From Kiritimatiellia bacterium (GTDB taxonomy: Bacteria > Verrucomicrobiota > Kiritimatiellia > RFP12 > UBA1067): 38,498 nucleotides of DNA. The translations under genes were made by a program, and so were the position numbers. The stretch is from the NCBI GenBank assembly GCA_024405255.1, contig JAKSOY010000014.1:1-38498 (forward strand). The letters run 5' to 3'. Positions 1 through 8,356 of the stretch are shown here, one piece after another (within the stretch, counting starts at the first letter, position 1; every line of letters begins with the position of its first letter). The notes beneath the pieces were generated by a model. It was not told the origin of the DNA, ran no database searches, and worked only from the letters and a program-made list of their open reading frames with translations.

Positions 1-1
1 T

Positions 2-96
<95 letters not shown>

Positions 97-171
97 GCCT
101 ACCCGTTGTGCTACTACCCCCACCCACCCCCACCCACCGACGAATCGCGTCGCATCGCTTCAACATCCCCC

Positions 172-201
172 TTGGCGAAGTACCCCGAATTGTGCTATAC
201 T
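172..201 (+). promoter_or_regulatory. Putative promoter of the FAD oxidoreductase gene
   Basis: TTGGCG at 172-177 could be a -35 box and TATACT at 196-201 a -10 box, with an 18-nt spacer. TGC directly before the -10 makes it an extended -10. The start codon lies 65 nt downstream. Confidence 0.5.
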
Positions 202-266
202 CTTCCTCGTTCATCCGATCCTTTGTTTCACCGTTTCGTATTTTCAATCGACTTCAGGAGAAGAAA

Positions 267-1565
267 ATGATTTCGAAAATCGTTTCCATTGCCATTGCAG
301 TGACGTTCGCACTCGCAGCGGCCGCCAAAGACTATGACGTCATCGTCGCCGGCGGCGGGCCGGCGGGCATTGGCGCCGGCTATATGGCCGCAAAGCGCGG
401 CGCGAAGGTGCTTGTGCTCGAACGCGCCGGCCGCCTCGGCGGCATGGCCGTGCAGGCCCTCGTGAACCCCTGGCTTGGCGGCGTCGATTCCCCCACCACC
501 CACCAGATCATCCGCCGTCTCGGCCATCCGCATACCGTCGACTTCCAGGGGCTTGACGTGAAGGCGTACGACCTTCTGAAGGAAGCCGGTGCGGACGTCC
601 TTCTGCACACGACCGTGCTCGCCCCGCTGATGGAGGGCCGCCGCGTCATCGGCGTGCGCGTTCTCTGCGAAGAAGGCGAACGGACCATCCCCGCAAAGGT
701 CGTCATCGACGCGACAGGCAACGGCATGGTCGCCGCCGCCGCCGGTGTTCCCTACGAGATCGGCCGCAAGGGCGACGGACTCGTCCAACCCGTGAGCGTG
801 ATGTTCGCCGTCGACGGCATCGAGCCCGGCAAGCGCTTCCTCTCCGGCTCGGAAGAAAGCGCCCGCCGCGTCAAGATCGGCGGCAAGACCTGGGAGGCGA
901 TCGTGCAGGAAGAAATCGCCGCCGGAAACATTCCCCCCGAAGTGGGCGTCATCCGCCTCTACCAAAGCGTCTCTCCCACGATGAACGGTGTGAACGCCAC
1001 CCAGGTGAACGGCATCAACGGCACCAAGTCCGAAGACCTCACCCGCGCCGAAATCGCCGCCCGCAAGCAGGCCTTCCAGGTGACCGAAGTTCTGCGTCGC
1101 CGCGTGCCCGGCTACCAGAACGTGCGCATCGCCCAGATGCCCGCCGTTGTGGGCGTGCGCGAATCCCGCCGCTTCGAGGGTGTCGCCCGTCTCGAAAAGG
1201 CCGACTGCCTCGCCGGCCGCCGCTTCCCGGACGCCATCGTACGCAAGGCCGACTTCTGCATCGACATCCATAATCCCGCCGGTGCCGGACAGGCCGTGGG
1301 CCATGACACCACCGTCACCGGGGAAGCCGAACGCGTGCGTCCATACGACATCCCCTACGGCGCGCTCGTGCCGAAACAGGTCGATGGACTTCTCCTCGCC
1401 GGCCGTTGCCTTTCCGCCTCGCACGAAGCCCTCGCGAGCTGCCGTGTGATGCGCATCGCAATGGCAACGGGCGTGGGCGCCGGTGCCGCAGCCGCCTATG
1501 CCGTGAAAAACAACATCGACGTTCGCGCGGTTCCGGCCGAAAAGCTTGCACTCTTCTCAAAATAG
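267..1565 (+). CDS. Exported FAD-dependent oxidoreductase (FAD_oxidored type)
   Basis: 432 aa. A hydrophobic signal peptide (residues 1-20, alanine-rich end) is followed at once by a Rossmann dinucleotide-binding motif GGGPAG (29-34) and the acidic residue E52 expected to bind FAD ribose. The C-terminal part has the IPYGALVPKQVDGLLLAGR and HEALASCRVM blocks typical of the FAD_oxidored family, whose members are often found in Verrucomicrobia and Planctomycetes as putative dehydrogenases of unknown substrate. The start at 267 is chosen because AGGAG lies 6 nt upstream and the signal peptide begins there; the frame is open back to 108, but that extension is proline- and arginine-rich without a ribosome site. 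umuC follows after 6 nt, so the two are probably cotranscribed although their functions look unrelated. The substrate cannot be told. Confidence 0.8.
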   Translation: MISKIVSIAIAVTFALAAAAKDYDVIVAGGGPAGIGAGYMAAKRGAKVLVLERAGRLGGMAVQALVNPWLGGVDSPTTHQIIRRLGHPHTVDFQGLDVKAYDLLKEAGADVLLHTTVLAPLMEGRRVIGVRVLCEEGERTIPAKVVIDATGNGMVAAAAGVPYEIGRKGDGLVQPVSVMFAVDGIEPGKRFLSGSEESARRVKIGGKTWEAIVQEEIAAGNIPPEVGVIRLYQSVSPTMNGVNATQVNGINGTKSEDLTRAEIAARKQAFQVTEVLRRRVPGYQNVRIAQMPAVVGVRESRRFEGVARLEKADCLAGRRFPDAIVRKADFCIDIHNPAGAGQAVGHDTTVTGEAERVRPYDIPYGALVPKQVDGLLLAGRCLSASHEALASCRVMRIAMATGVGAGAAAAYAVKNNIDVRAVPAEKLALFSK

Positions 1566-1571
1566 GTCCTG

Positions 1572-2822
1572 ATGATCGGCCTGGTCGATGGCAACAACTT
1601 CTTCGTCTCCTGCGAACGCGTCGTCAATCCGCGTTTGATCGGACGCCCCGTCGCCGTACTTTCCAACAACGACGGTTGCTGTGTTTCGCGCTCGAATGAA
1701 TTCAAGGCGCGTAAGATTCCCATGGGGACGCCTTATTTTCAGCTCAAGGACCGCGAAGCCACAGGTGAATTGGTCTTCTGTTCCTCCAACTACGAACTCT
1801 ACGGAGACCTCTCTCGCCGGATCATCTCGATTCTGCGCGAGGACGCCGTCGACGTTGAACAGTACTCGATCGACGAGGCCTTCATCTTTCCCCCTTCCTT
1901 CAGCACCTCGGCTGAATTCATCGACTACGGGAAACGTCTACGCGCGAAAATCCTCCGATGGGTCGGCATCCCCTGCGGTATCGGCTTCGCCCCCACCAAG
2001 ACGCTCGCCAAGATCGCCAACCACATCGGCAAGAAACGCCATGGCGGCGTATTTGTCATGCCCGAAGACCCGACCCTCGTCCTGGACCAGCTGCCAATAG
2101 AAGAGGTCTGGGGCATCGGCCGCCAACTTTCAGCCAAGCTGCACGCCTCGGGCATTCATACCGCCGAACAATTCCGCCGTATGCGAGACGACGACATCCG
2201 ACACCTCGGATCCGTCACCACCCTTCGTACAGCCCTTGAACTCCGCGGAACCCCTTGCGTCACCGATCGCGGATACGATGAAGACCCCGATTCGATCTCC
2301 TGTTCTCGTTCCTTCGGCGACCCGGTCACAACCTGCGACGCCTTAATCGAATCCATCGCCTCGTTCACCGCACAGGCGGCCACCAAGCTCCGTAAGTTCG
2401 ATCTCCTCGCAAGCGGCGCCAATATCTGCGCCCAATATGGAACCGCCTGCGAAAACGGTTGGACCTCACGTACCGTGATGTTCGAACACCCCACAAATGC
2501 CACGAACGAAATGCTCGTTCGAATCAGTAAAGACGTCCCGGCCTTGTTCGTGAACGGCTTACGCTATCGGAAAAGCGGCATGGTCTTCTTTGGACTCGAA
2601 AAAGCCGGCAGCGCCCGTCAGCTCGACCTCTTCAGCACAACCGAGCCGCACGAAAATTCAAAACTCTATAAAACCGTCGATGCGCTCAATGCCCAATTCG
2701 GCAAAGGCGCAATCATCACCGCCTCAGAGGGACTGAACGGCAAGTCCCTCTGGCGGATGAAACGCGAAAAGCTCTCCCGTCGCGCCACGACAAACTGGCA
2801 CGAACTCATCACCGTCAAATGA
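1572..2822 (+). CDS. umuC: Y-family DNA polymerase, UmuC-type (Pol V catalytic subunit)
   Basis: 416 aa, the usual UmuC length. Translesion DNA polymerase. The catalytic acidic residues are visible: D6 in the first strand (GLVDGNNFF) and D101-E102 in YSIDEAF. The palm-finger sequence SNNDGCCVSRSNEFKA is diagnostic for UmuC rather than DinB. A helix-hairpin-helix segment follows (VWGIGRQLSAKL, about 180-191), and QLDLF at 350-354 is a sliding-clamp-binding motif. The start ATG is 6 nt after the previous stop, with AGGT 5 nt upstream. No umuD lies next to it, so the RecA/UmuD partner must be encoded elsewhere, or this protein works alone. No LexA-type operator was recognised. The stop overlaps the end of a small opposite-strand gene by 8 nt. 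Confidence 0.93.
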   Translation: MIGLVDGNNFFVSCERVVNPRLIGRPVAVLSNNDGCCVSRSNEFKARKIPMGTPYFQLKDREATGELVFCSSNYELYGDLSRRIISILREDAVDVEQYSIDEAFIFPPSFSTSAEFIDYGKRLRAKILRWVGIPCGIGFAPTKTLAKIANHIGKKRHGGVFVMPEDPTLVLDQLPIEEVWGIGRQLSAKLHASGIHTAEQFRRMRDDDIRHLGSVTTLRTALELRGTPCVTDRGYDEDPDSISCSRSFGDPVTTCDALIESIASFTAQAATKLRKFDLLASGANICAQYGTACENGWTSRTVMFEHPTNATNEMLVRISKDVPALFVNGLRYRKSGMVFFGLEKAGSARQLDLFSTTEPHENSKLYKTVDALNAQFGKGAIITASEGLNGKSLWRMKREKLSRRATTNWHELITVK

Positions 2823-2964
2823 AGTCCGGCCTCGGGCGCGGAATCGACTTGCGCGAAAGACAGTAGGTCACACGACCGCTCTCACGGTCGACCGTATATT
2901 GAATCGTCACGCCTTCCAGCGTGCCAAATTCTTTCAATGCCAAAGCTTTCATTCTCTCTTCCAT
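2815..2964 (-). CDS. Small 49-aa protein of unknown function
   Basis: An open frame of 49 codons plus TGA, preceded by a near-perfect Shine-Dalgarno (AGGAGGTG, 4 nt before the ATG). The protein starts MEERMKALALKEFGTLEGVT and continues with a charged, beta-like stretch IQYTVDRESGRVTYCLSRK and a proline/arginine tail (IPRPRPDFI). Its third positions look coding-like. The gene ends 8 nt inside the 3' end of umuC on the other strand. I do not recognise the family. The size and charge would fit a small regulatory or DNA-binding protein, but that is only a guess. The ribosome binding site is the main support. Confidence 0.6.
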   Translation of the reverse strand: MEERMKALALKEFGTLEGVTIQYTVDRESGRVTYCLSRKSIPRPRPDFI

Positions 2965-3022
2965 CTAACACCTCCTGATTATCTGCCCCAAGTTTAGCAA
3001 ACATCATGCCAATCATATCTTC

Positions 3023-3084
3023 TCTTGGGGACAGACCCCAAGATTTTCAAAGGTTTTATCTTATCTTGGGGACAGACCCCTAGA
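3023..3084. repeat. Two REP-like palindromes (TCTTGGGGACAGACCCC...)
   Basis: Copy 1 (3023-3043) is a perfect palindrome with 8-bp arms TCTTGGGG/CCCCAAGA around a 5-nt loop ACAGA. Copy 2 (3064-3084) has the same left arm and loop, with one mismatch in the right arm (CCCCTAGA). The copies are direct repeats 41 bp apart in the AT-richer gap between umuC and tmk. GGGGACAGACCCC palindromes of this kind are known from many bacterial genomes as REP-type elements mobilised by RAYT transposases. No transposase is present in the window. Confidence 0.7.
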
Positions 3085-3168
3085 TTTCAACCATCACACA
3101 TCGGCACACTTTCCAAGCGCGCCGTGATACTTAGCGAATAAAAATGACGCCCAGCCACTGCCTAGTCG

Positions 3169-3810
3169 TCAATTTTTGACGGTCAGGTTCTGAATGGCCG
3201 AAAGGACTTTGGACGAAACCTCGTCACAATCACCCGACGAATCGATTACGACGAAACGATTCGGTTCCATCTTGGCCATTTCCAGAAAACCATCGCGCAG
3301 GCGGCGATGGAACGCATCGCCGGCGCGCTCGATGCGGTCGGCCGTCGTGGCCGTGGCCGCCTGACGTTCAGCCAGACGCGCACGGGAAGTCTCCGGCGGC
3401 ACATCCAGCAGAATCGTCAAATCGGGAACAAGTCCCTCGGTTGCAAAGTCGTTCAGCTGACGCAGCAAGGCAACGTCGATGCCACGTCCATATCCCTGGT
3501 AGGCGAATGTCGAATCGGCAAAGCGATCGCAGATCACCCACTCGCCCCGCGCGAGCGCCGGACGAATCACATTCGCAACCACCTGCGCACGCGCGGCGAG
3601 GAACAACAAAACCTCGCTCCGCGTCACAGGAGGATCTTCCACTTCCTCTCGGACAAGTCCGCGTACGAGTTCCGCGAGTCGGGTTCCTCCCGGTTCGCGC
3701 GTCACGAGTACGGACTTGCCTTCTGCCCGTAAAGCTTCGGCCAACGCCTTGACGTGCGTTGACTTTCCGCCCCCTTCGGGCCCCTCGAAGGAAATGAATT
3801 TACCTCTCAC
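3169..3810 (-). CDS. tmk: Thymidylate kinase
   Basis: 213 aa, normal for bacterial dTMP kinase, which phosphorylates dTMP to dTDP. The P-loop GPEGGGKST lies at 10-18 and the TREPGGT motif at 37-43 (DR[E]PGGT-like segment that contacts the nucleotide). DRFADSTFAYQGYGRG (95-110) carries the conserved DRY-like and Q-G-x-G-R-G substrate segment. A GTG start at 3810 is chosen because it overlaps the cysS stop as GTGA, indicating translational coupling; an ATG at 3855 would add 15 residues without homology to the family N-terminus (RGKFISFEG). It is the last gene of the thrS-infC-cysS-tmk run. A small stem (3167-3181) sits at the stop codon but has no U-tract. Confidence 0.93.
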   Translation of the reverse strand: MRGKFISFEGPEGGGKSTHVKALAEALRAEGKSVLVTREPGGTRLAELVRGLVREEVEDPPVTRSEVLLFLAARAQVVANVIRPALARGEWVICDRFADSTFAYQGYGRGIDVALLRQLNDFATEGLVPDLTILLDVPPETSRARLAERQAATATTADRIERAGDAFHRRLRDGFLEMAKMEPNRFVVIDSSGDCDEVSSKVLSAIQNLTVKN

Positions 3811-5225
3811 TTCTTGGTCACGCTTTGGCCGACTTTTGAATCCTTCACAAGCCATCCCGCCGCCGCGAGAGCATCGCGCAGACGATCCGACTCGGCCCAG
3901 TTCTTCGCCGCACGGGCCGCTGCACGTTCATCCAGCATCGCCTGGATTTCAGCGGGCACTTCCGCCTTCTCGGCCTTGCCGAAGAAGATGACGCCCAACA
4001 CTTCATCCATGCGCTTGAAGACGTCCAGAAGGCGCGCCGCCGAAAAACCGAACGGCTGGGCGCCGGAGAGCGCCACATTCGTCTCACGCACGAGCTCGAA
4101 CAGCGCCGCAAACGCCTTGGGCACATTCAGGTCGTCATTGACCGAGGACGTGAAGTCCTCCAGGCATTTCACGGCAAACGCGGGGACCGTACCGGACGCT
4201 TCGGCGTCCGTTCCCTTCAGCTTCTCAGCCAGAGCCGTCAACGCATCCACACAGGCATCAATGCGGGCGAGCGACTTGCGCGCGTCCTCAAGTGCCGTGA
4301 AGGCGAAATTGAGGCCCGAACGATAGTGCGCGTTGATCAGCACATAGCGGATCTCACGCCCCGTCCAGCCCTTCTCGATCAGATCGCGCAGCGTAAAGAA
4401 ATTGCCGAGCGACTTCGACATCTTCTCGCCGTTCACGCGCAAGTGCGCGCAATGCATCCACGTCTTGACGAAATCCTTGCCCGTGGCGGCTTCCGCCTGG
4501 GCGATTTCATTTTCGTGATGGGGGAAGAGGTTGTCGATACCGCCCGTGTGCAGATCGAACGTCTCGCCGAGGTACTTCATCGACATCGCCGAGCACTCGA
4601 TGTGCCAGCCGGGACGCCCGCGCCCCCACGGAGAGTCCCAGCCGACGGGGCCGTCGGACTCCTCCCACGCCTTCCAGAGCGCGAAGTCGCCGACGTTCTC
4701 CTTGTCGTACTCGTCCGCCGCGCAGCGGAGCCCCGTGCGCTGGTTGTCGAAGTCGATGTGCGCGAGCTTGCCGTAGCCCGGGAACTCGCGGACCTTGAAG
4801 TAGACCGACTTGTCCTCGCTCTGGTACGCGACGCCCTTCTCCATCAGCTTCTGGACGAGCGCGATCATCTCGGGAATGTGGTCCGTCGCCGCCGGATAGA
4901 TTTCCGCCGGCTGCACGTTCAGCTTCTTCAAGTCCGCAAAGAAGGCGTCTTTGTACGTCTTCGTGTAATCCGTGAGCTTGACGCCGGCGGCATTGGCCCC
5001 GCGAATCGTCTTGTCGTCAACGTCCGTCAGGTTCATCACCTGCTTGATCTTCATGCCGTTGAACTGAATCACGCGGCGCAGAATATCCTCGAACGTGTAC
5101 GCACGGAAGTTTCCGATATGCGCGAAATTGTAGACGGTCGGACCGCACGTATACAGGCGGATCGTATTATCCGCCAGCGGCGTGAGGTCCTCGTTCCTTC
5201 TTGTCAGACTATTATAGACTTGCAT
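3807..5225 (-). CDS. cysS: Cysteinyl-tRNA synthetase
   Basis: 472 aa class I aminoacyl-tRNA synthetase that charges tRNA-Cys. The HIGH-type signature HIGN is at 36-39 and KMSKS at 268-272. The zinc site that selects cysteine is visible as C27 in TCGPTVY, the cysteine in HIECSAMS, and HHENE further on. The start at 5225 (MQVYNSLTRR) is the family N-terminus; the open frame upstream runs through the infC stop region and is not needed. The ATG is only 4 nt after the infC stop, so the two are coupled. The C-terminal helical anticodon part (DERAAARAAKNWAESDRLRD) is intact. Confidence 0.95.
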   Translation of the reverse strand: MQVYNSLTRRNEDLTPLADNTIRLYTCGPTVYNFAHIGNFRAYTFEDILRRVIQFNGMKIKQVMNLTDVDDKTIRGANAAGVKLTDYTKTYKDAFFADLKKLNVQPAEIYPAATDHIPEMIALVQKLMEKGVAYQSEDKSVYFKVREFPGYGKLAHIDFDNQRTGLRCAADEYDKENVGDFALWKAWEESDGPVGWDSPWGRGRPGWHIECSAMSMKYLGETFDLHTGGIDNLFPHHENEIAQAEAATGKDFVKTWMHCAHLRVNGEKMSKSLGNFFTLRDLIEKGWTGREIRYVLINAHYRSGLNFAFTALEDARKSLARIDACVDALTALAEKLKGTDAEASGTVPAFAVKCLEDFTSSVNDDLNVPKAFAALFELVRETNVALSGAQPFGFSAARLLDVFKRMDEVLGVIFFGKAEKAEVPAEIQAMLDERAAARAAKNWAESDRLRDALAAAGWLVKDSKVGQSVTKK

Positions 5226-5229
5226 TTTC

Positions 5230-5850
5230 TTAGGCCTTCGGCGACTCGGCGCCACCCACAGAAATCTGAATGCCACCCGCAGGCGCCCCTCCCCCGACTG
5301 AAATCTGGGGCTTGTTCGCGGCTCCGCCCTTCTTGACGCGCGGCGGCCCGATCAAGCAGAAGTGAACACGGCCATCCGTCTTCGGCGCCTGCTCGACAAA
5401 GCATTCATCCTTCAACATCTCCAACACTTCGGCGATCTTGTCCTCACCGATGTCACGGTGCGCGTTCTCGCGTCCACGGAACTGAAGCGACAAGCGGACC
5501 TTGTTGCCTTCGCTGAGAAACTCGCGAATCTGCTTGAGCTTGTGCTGCAGATCGCCGACATCCGTACCCGGGTGGAACTTGATCTCCTTCACCTGCGTCG
5601 CCTTCTGGGCCTTGCGAGCCTTCTTCGCGCGAATGGATTCGTCATACTTGAACTTCCCGTAGTCCATGATCTTGCACACGGGCGGAACGGCATTGGGCGT
5701 GATCTCAACAAGGTCAAGACCCTGTTCCTGAGCACGGCGGAGTGCCTGGTTGGTCGGCATGACACCAAGCTGCGCGCCATTGACATCCAAGACGCGCACC
5801 GACGGCACGCGGATCTTGAAGTTAACGCGGACGAATGTGTTGTTAGCGAT
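5230..5850 (-). CDS. infC: Translation initiation factor IF-3 (ATC start codon)
   Basis: 206 aa. IF-3 binds the 30S subunit and proofreads the start codon. The N-terminal domain starts RVNFKIRVPSVRVLD, matching the usual IF-3 RINxxIR opening. The DLVEI and PPVCKIMDYGKFKY motifs and the C-terminal domain (KEIKFHPGTDVGDLQHK) are present. The start is inferred at ATC 5850: an in-frame TGA precedes it by one codon, GAGAGGTGA sits 6 nt upstream, and an internal GTG (5808) would cut off conserved residues. Near-cognate start codons (AUU/AUC) are known for infC and allow IF-3 to repress its own translation. The C-terminus has an extra glycine-rich tail with a duplicated QISVGG. It follows thrS by 49 nt and precedes cysS by 4 nt; rpmI and rplT, its usual downstream partners, are absent. 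Confidence 0.92.
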   Translation of the reverse strand: MANNTFVRVNFKIRVPSVRVLDVNGAQLGVMPTNQALRRAQEQGLDLVEITPNAVPPVCKIMDYGKFKYDESIRAKKARKAQKATQVKEIKFHPGTDVGDLQHKLKQIREFLSEGNKVRLSLQFRGRENAHRDIGEDKIAEVLEMLKDECFVEQAPKTDGRVHFCLIGPPRVKKGGAANKPQISVGGGAPAGGIQISVGGAESPKA

Positions 5851-5899
5851 AAGTCACCTCTCGGTTTTAGGTTTGTTGTTTTTGTTTGTGGTCAAAAGA

Positions 5900-7639
5900 T
5901 TAAACGTCCAACTCGGCCGACATCTTACCGATGAACGCCTCAAGCTTCATCGCACCGAGATCGCCCTCCGTACGCGAACGCACGGAGATCTGGTCGGCCG
6001 CCTCGTCACGCGGTCCCACCACGACCTGATACGGAACCTTCATCAGCGTCGCCTCGCGAATCTTCGCGCCCAGCTTTTCAGCCGACGTGTCGACTTCCAC
6101 GCGGAATCCCTTCGCCTTGAGCGCGCTCTGGATCCGCTTCGCATAGTCAAGCGCCTTGTCCGAAATCGGGAGAATACGCACCTGCTCCGGCGCGAGCCAC
6201 AGCGGAAACGCGCCCGCATAGTGTTCGATGAGGATGCCGAAGAAGCGCTCGATCGAACCGAGCAGCGCACGGTGAACCATGTAGGGCTGGTGTTCCTTGC
6301 CGTCCGCTCCCACATAGGTGAGATTGAAACGCTCCGGCAGATTGAAGTCGAACTGAACCGTGCCGAGCTGCCACGGGCGCCCAAGGGCGTCCTTGATCTT
6401 CATGTCGATCTTCGGACCATAGAACGCGCCGCCGCCTTCATCGACTTCGTAGCTCATGCCTTCCTGGTCGAGCGCGTCGCGCAGCGACTGCGTGGCCTGC
6501 TCCCAGCGCGCGGGATCGCCCACCGCCTTCGCGGGCTTCGTGGAGAGGTACGCCTGGATGTCGTGGAAACCGAACTTGCCGAGCATCTTCTTCGCGAACT
6601 CGACCGTGTCCTTGATCTCCTGCACGATCTGCTCGGGCGTGCAGAAGATGTGCGCGTCGTCCTGCGTGAAGCCGCGGACGCGGAACATGCCGTGGCGGAC
6701 GCCGTCCTTCTCGTAGCGGTAGACCGTGCCGAGCTCGCAGTAGCGGATCGGCAGGTCGCGGTACGAGCGCTTCTCGAACTGGTAGCACTGGATGTGGAAC
6801 GGGCAGTTCATCGGCTTGACGTAATAGTCCTGGATGTACGCATCCTTGCCTTCGCCTTCCTGCACGTGCATCACCGGGAACATGCCCTCCTTGTAGAAGC
6901 CGAGATGGCCGGAGGTCTCCCACAGATTCGACTTGCCGACATGCGGGGTGTACACCACTTCGTAGCCGGCCTCGTAATGCTTCTGGCGCCAGTAGTTCTC
7001 GATCGCCACGCGCACACGCGCGCCACGCGGCAGCCAGTGCGCAAGGCCCGGACCGACCGTGTCGTTGATCGTGAACAGCTTCAACTGCTTGCCGAGCACG
7101 CGATGGTCGCGCTTCTTCGCCTCTTCTTCGCGCGCGAGGATGTCCTTCAGCTCCGCCTCGTCCTTGGCGATGATACCGTAGACGCGCTGCAGCATCTTGT
7201 TCTTCTCGTCGCCGCGATAGTAGCTGCCCGCGACCTTCATCAGCTTCACCACGCCGATCTGCTTGCTGTGTTCAACGTGAGGGCCGATGCACATTTCGAA
7301 GTAGTCGCCCACCGTGTAGGTGCTAATCGCTTCGCCCGACGCCGCGACATCCGCCAGACGTTCGAGCTTGTACTTCTGGCCGGCCAGCTTCTCCGCCACC
7401 TCGGCCTGCGTCATGTTCTTCTGGACGAACGGTTCGTCCAACGCAATCAAACGCGCCACTTCCTTCTCGATCGCCGGGAAATCCTCCGGCGCAAGACGAT
7501 GCTCGAGATCAAAATCATAATAGAATCCGTCATCCGTCGCCGGGCCGATATCGGTCAGGGTGCCCGGAAACAGATTACACACGGCCCACGCCACGAGATG
7601 GGCGGCCGAGTGACGACGCATTTCTTCTGTAATGTCCAT
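5900..7639 (-). CDS. thrS: Threonyl-tRNA synthetase lacking the TGS domain
   Basis: 579 aa class II synthetase that charges tRNA-Thr. It begins almost directly with the editing domain (HSAAH at 10-14; CIGPHVEHS further on, the conserved C/H editing site). The catalytic core has C279 of MNCPFH (zinc ligand), motif 2 FRVRGFTQDDAHIFC and motif 3 GSIERFFGILIEHYAG, then the anticodon-binding domain to the end. The usual N-terminal TGS domain of about 60 residues is missing. The start at 7639 has AAGGAG 11 nt upstream; a longer open frame to 7753 is AT-rich and runs through the promoter, so it is not used. It is the first gene of the thrS-infC-cysS-tmk unit. Confidence 0.95.
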   Translation of the reverse strand: MDITEEMRRHSAAHLVAWAVCNLFPGTLTDIGPATDDGFYYDFDLEHRLAPEDFPAIEKEVARLIALDEPFVQKNMTQAEVAEKLAGQKYKLERLADVAASGEAISTYTVGDYFEMCIGPHVEHSKQIGVVKLMKVAGSYYRGDEKNKMLQRVYGIIAKDEAELKDILAREEEAKKRDHRVLGKQLKLFTINDTVGPGLAHWLPRGARVRVAIENYWRQKHYEAGYEVVYTPHVGKSNLWETSGHLGFYKEGMFPVMHVQEGEGKDAYIQDYYVKPMNCPFHIQCYQFEKRSYRDLPIRYCELGTVYRYEKDGVRHGMFRVRGFTQDDAHIFCTPEQIVQEIKDTVEFAKKMLGKFGFHDIQAYLSTKPAKAVGDPARWEQATQSLRDALDQEGMSYEVDEGGGAFYGPKIDMKIKDALGRPWQLGTVQFDFNLPERFNLTYVGADGKEHQPYMVHRALLGSIERFFGILIEHYAGAFPLWLAPEQVRILPISDKALDYAKRIQSALKAKGFRVEVDTSAEKLGAKIREATLMKVPYQVVVGPRDEAADQISVRSRTEGDLGAMKLEAFIGKMSAELDV

Positions 7640-7667
7640 TTTTGCTAACTTCTCCTTAGAAGCTAAT

Positions 7668-7696
7668 ATAATACTACTGTTTGGGGTCCAAAACAA
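7668..7696 (-). promoter_or_regulatory. Promoter of the thrS-infC-cysS-tmk operon
   Basis: On the minus strand TTGTTT (7696-7691) and TATTAT (7673-7668) are separated by exactly 17 nt. The -10 has five of six consensus bases. The thrS ATG lies 28 nt further down. No T-box or tRNA-like leader is visible in this short leader. Confidence 0.6.
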
Positions 7697-7724
7697 GTTG
7701 AAAATGAGTTCAAGTAAAAAAATA

Positions 7725-8345
7725 TTACATGAACGGATTGCTTTTAACTTCACGGCCGATCGTCGTCGGCATGCCGTGTCCGGGGATCACCATTGTCTCC
7801 GGCGGCAGTTTCGCCAGCCGCGCAAGCGACGCGCGCATCTGTTCCGGACTCCCCCCGGGGAAATCGGTGCGTCCGCACGAACCCGCGAAAAGCGTATCGC
7901 CCGAGACGAGCAGATGTTCTGCCGGAAAGTGAAAGCACACGCTGCCGGGCGTGTGTCCCGGCGTCGTCAGCACGGTCAAGGAAAGTCCGCCGAACGCGAA
8001 CGTAGCACCGTCCACTAGATCGGTCGTCAGCGTTGCCGGACGCGCCACCTTCTCGTACTCCGGCGGCCACACGTTGAGCGGCGACACGAACACCGCCTCG
8101 TCGGCACTCGCCAGATGCACGGGCAGCCCGGGCCACTTCGCGAGAAGCGCCGGAATGCCGCCGATGTGATCAAAGTGCGCGTGCGTCAGCAGAATGCACG
8201 CCGGCGTCAGGCCTTTCTCCGTACAGAATGCCACAAGGCCTTCCCCTTCGGACCCCGGATCGACGATGATCGCCTGAGCGGGATCCTGCCACAGGATCAC
8301 GCAATTCTCGCCAAGCTCACCAACTGGAATGATCTGACGTTTCAT
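7725..8345 (-). CDS. Metallo-beta-lactamase-fold hydrolase (glyoxalase II-like, YcbL type)
   Basis: 206 aa cytoplasmic protein of the glyoxalase II/hydroxyacylglutathione hydrolase-like group. The zinc-binding signature THAHFDH is at 54-60. It is followed by GHTPGS, the bridging aspartate in SGDTLFAGSCGRTD, and a final PGHG. It lacks the long C-terminal glutathione-binding extension, so it resembles short YcbL-like thioesterase/hydrolases whose substrate is uncertain. The start at 8345 has GAGGG about 8 nt upstream. It lies 11 nt downstream of the GH2 gene on the same strand and is probably cotranscribed with it. The thrS promoter follows immediately. Confidence 0.88.
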   Translation of the reverse strand: MKRQIIPVGELGENCVILWQDPAQAIIVDPGSEGEGLVAFCTEKGLTPACILLTHAHFDHIGGIPALLAKWPGLPVHLASADEAVFVSPLNVWPPEYEKVARPATLTTDLVDGATFAFGGLSLTVLTTPGHTPGSVCFHFPAEHLLVSGDTLFAGSCGRTDFPGGSPEQMRASLARLAKLPPETMVIPGHGMPTTIGREVKSNPFM

Positions 8346-8356
8346 CTGCCGCCCTC

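Noticed and set aside
108..266. N-terminal extension of the FAD oxidoreductase in the same frame
   Set aside because: Proline/arginine-rich, starts in the C-rich tract, covers the promoter and lacks a ribosome site; the signal peptide and AGGAG place the start at 267.
228..1424. 398-codon open frame opposite the FAD oxidoreductase
   Set aside because: His/Ala/Gly/Asp-rich antisense shadow, no start signal.
3167..3181. Terminator at the tmk stop
   Set aside because: A 6-bp stem (CGTCAA/TTGACG) is present but no U-tract follows on the minus strand.
5750..7648. 632-codon open frame on the plus strand opposite thrS
   Set aside because: Mirror of thrS codon usage, arginine/leucine-rich, no motif.
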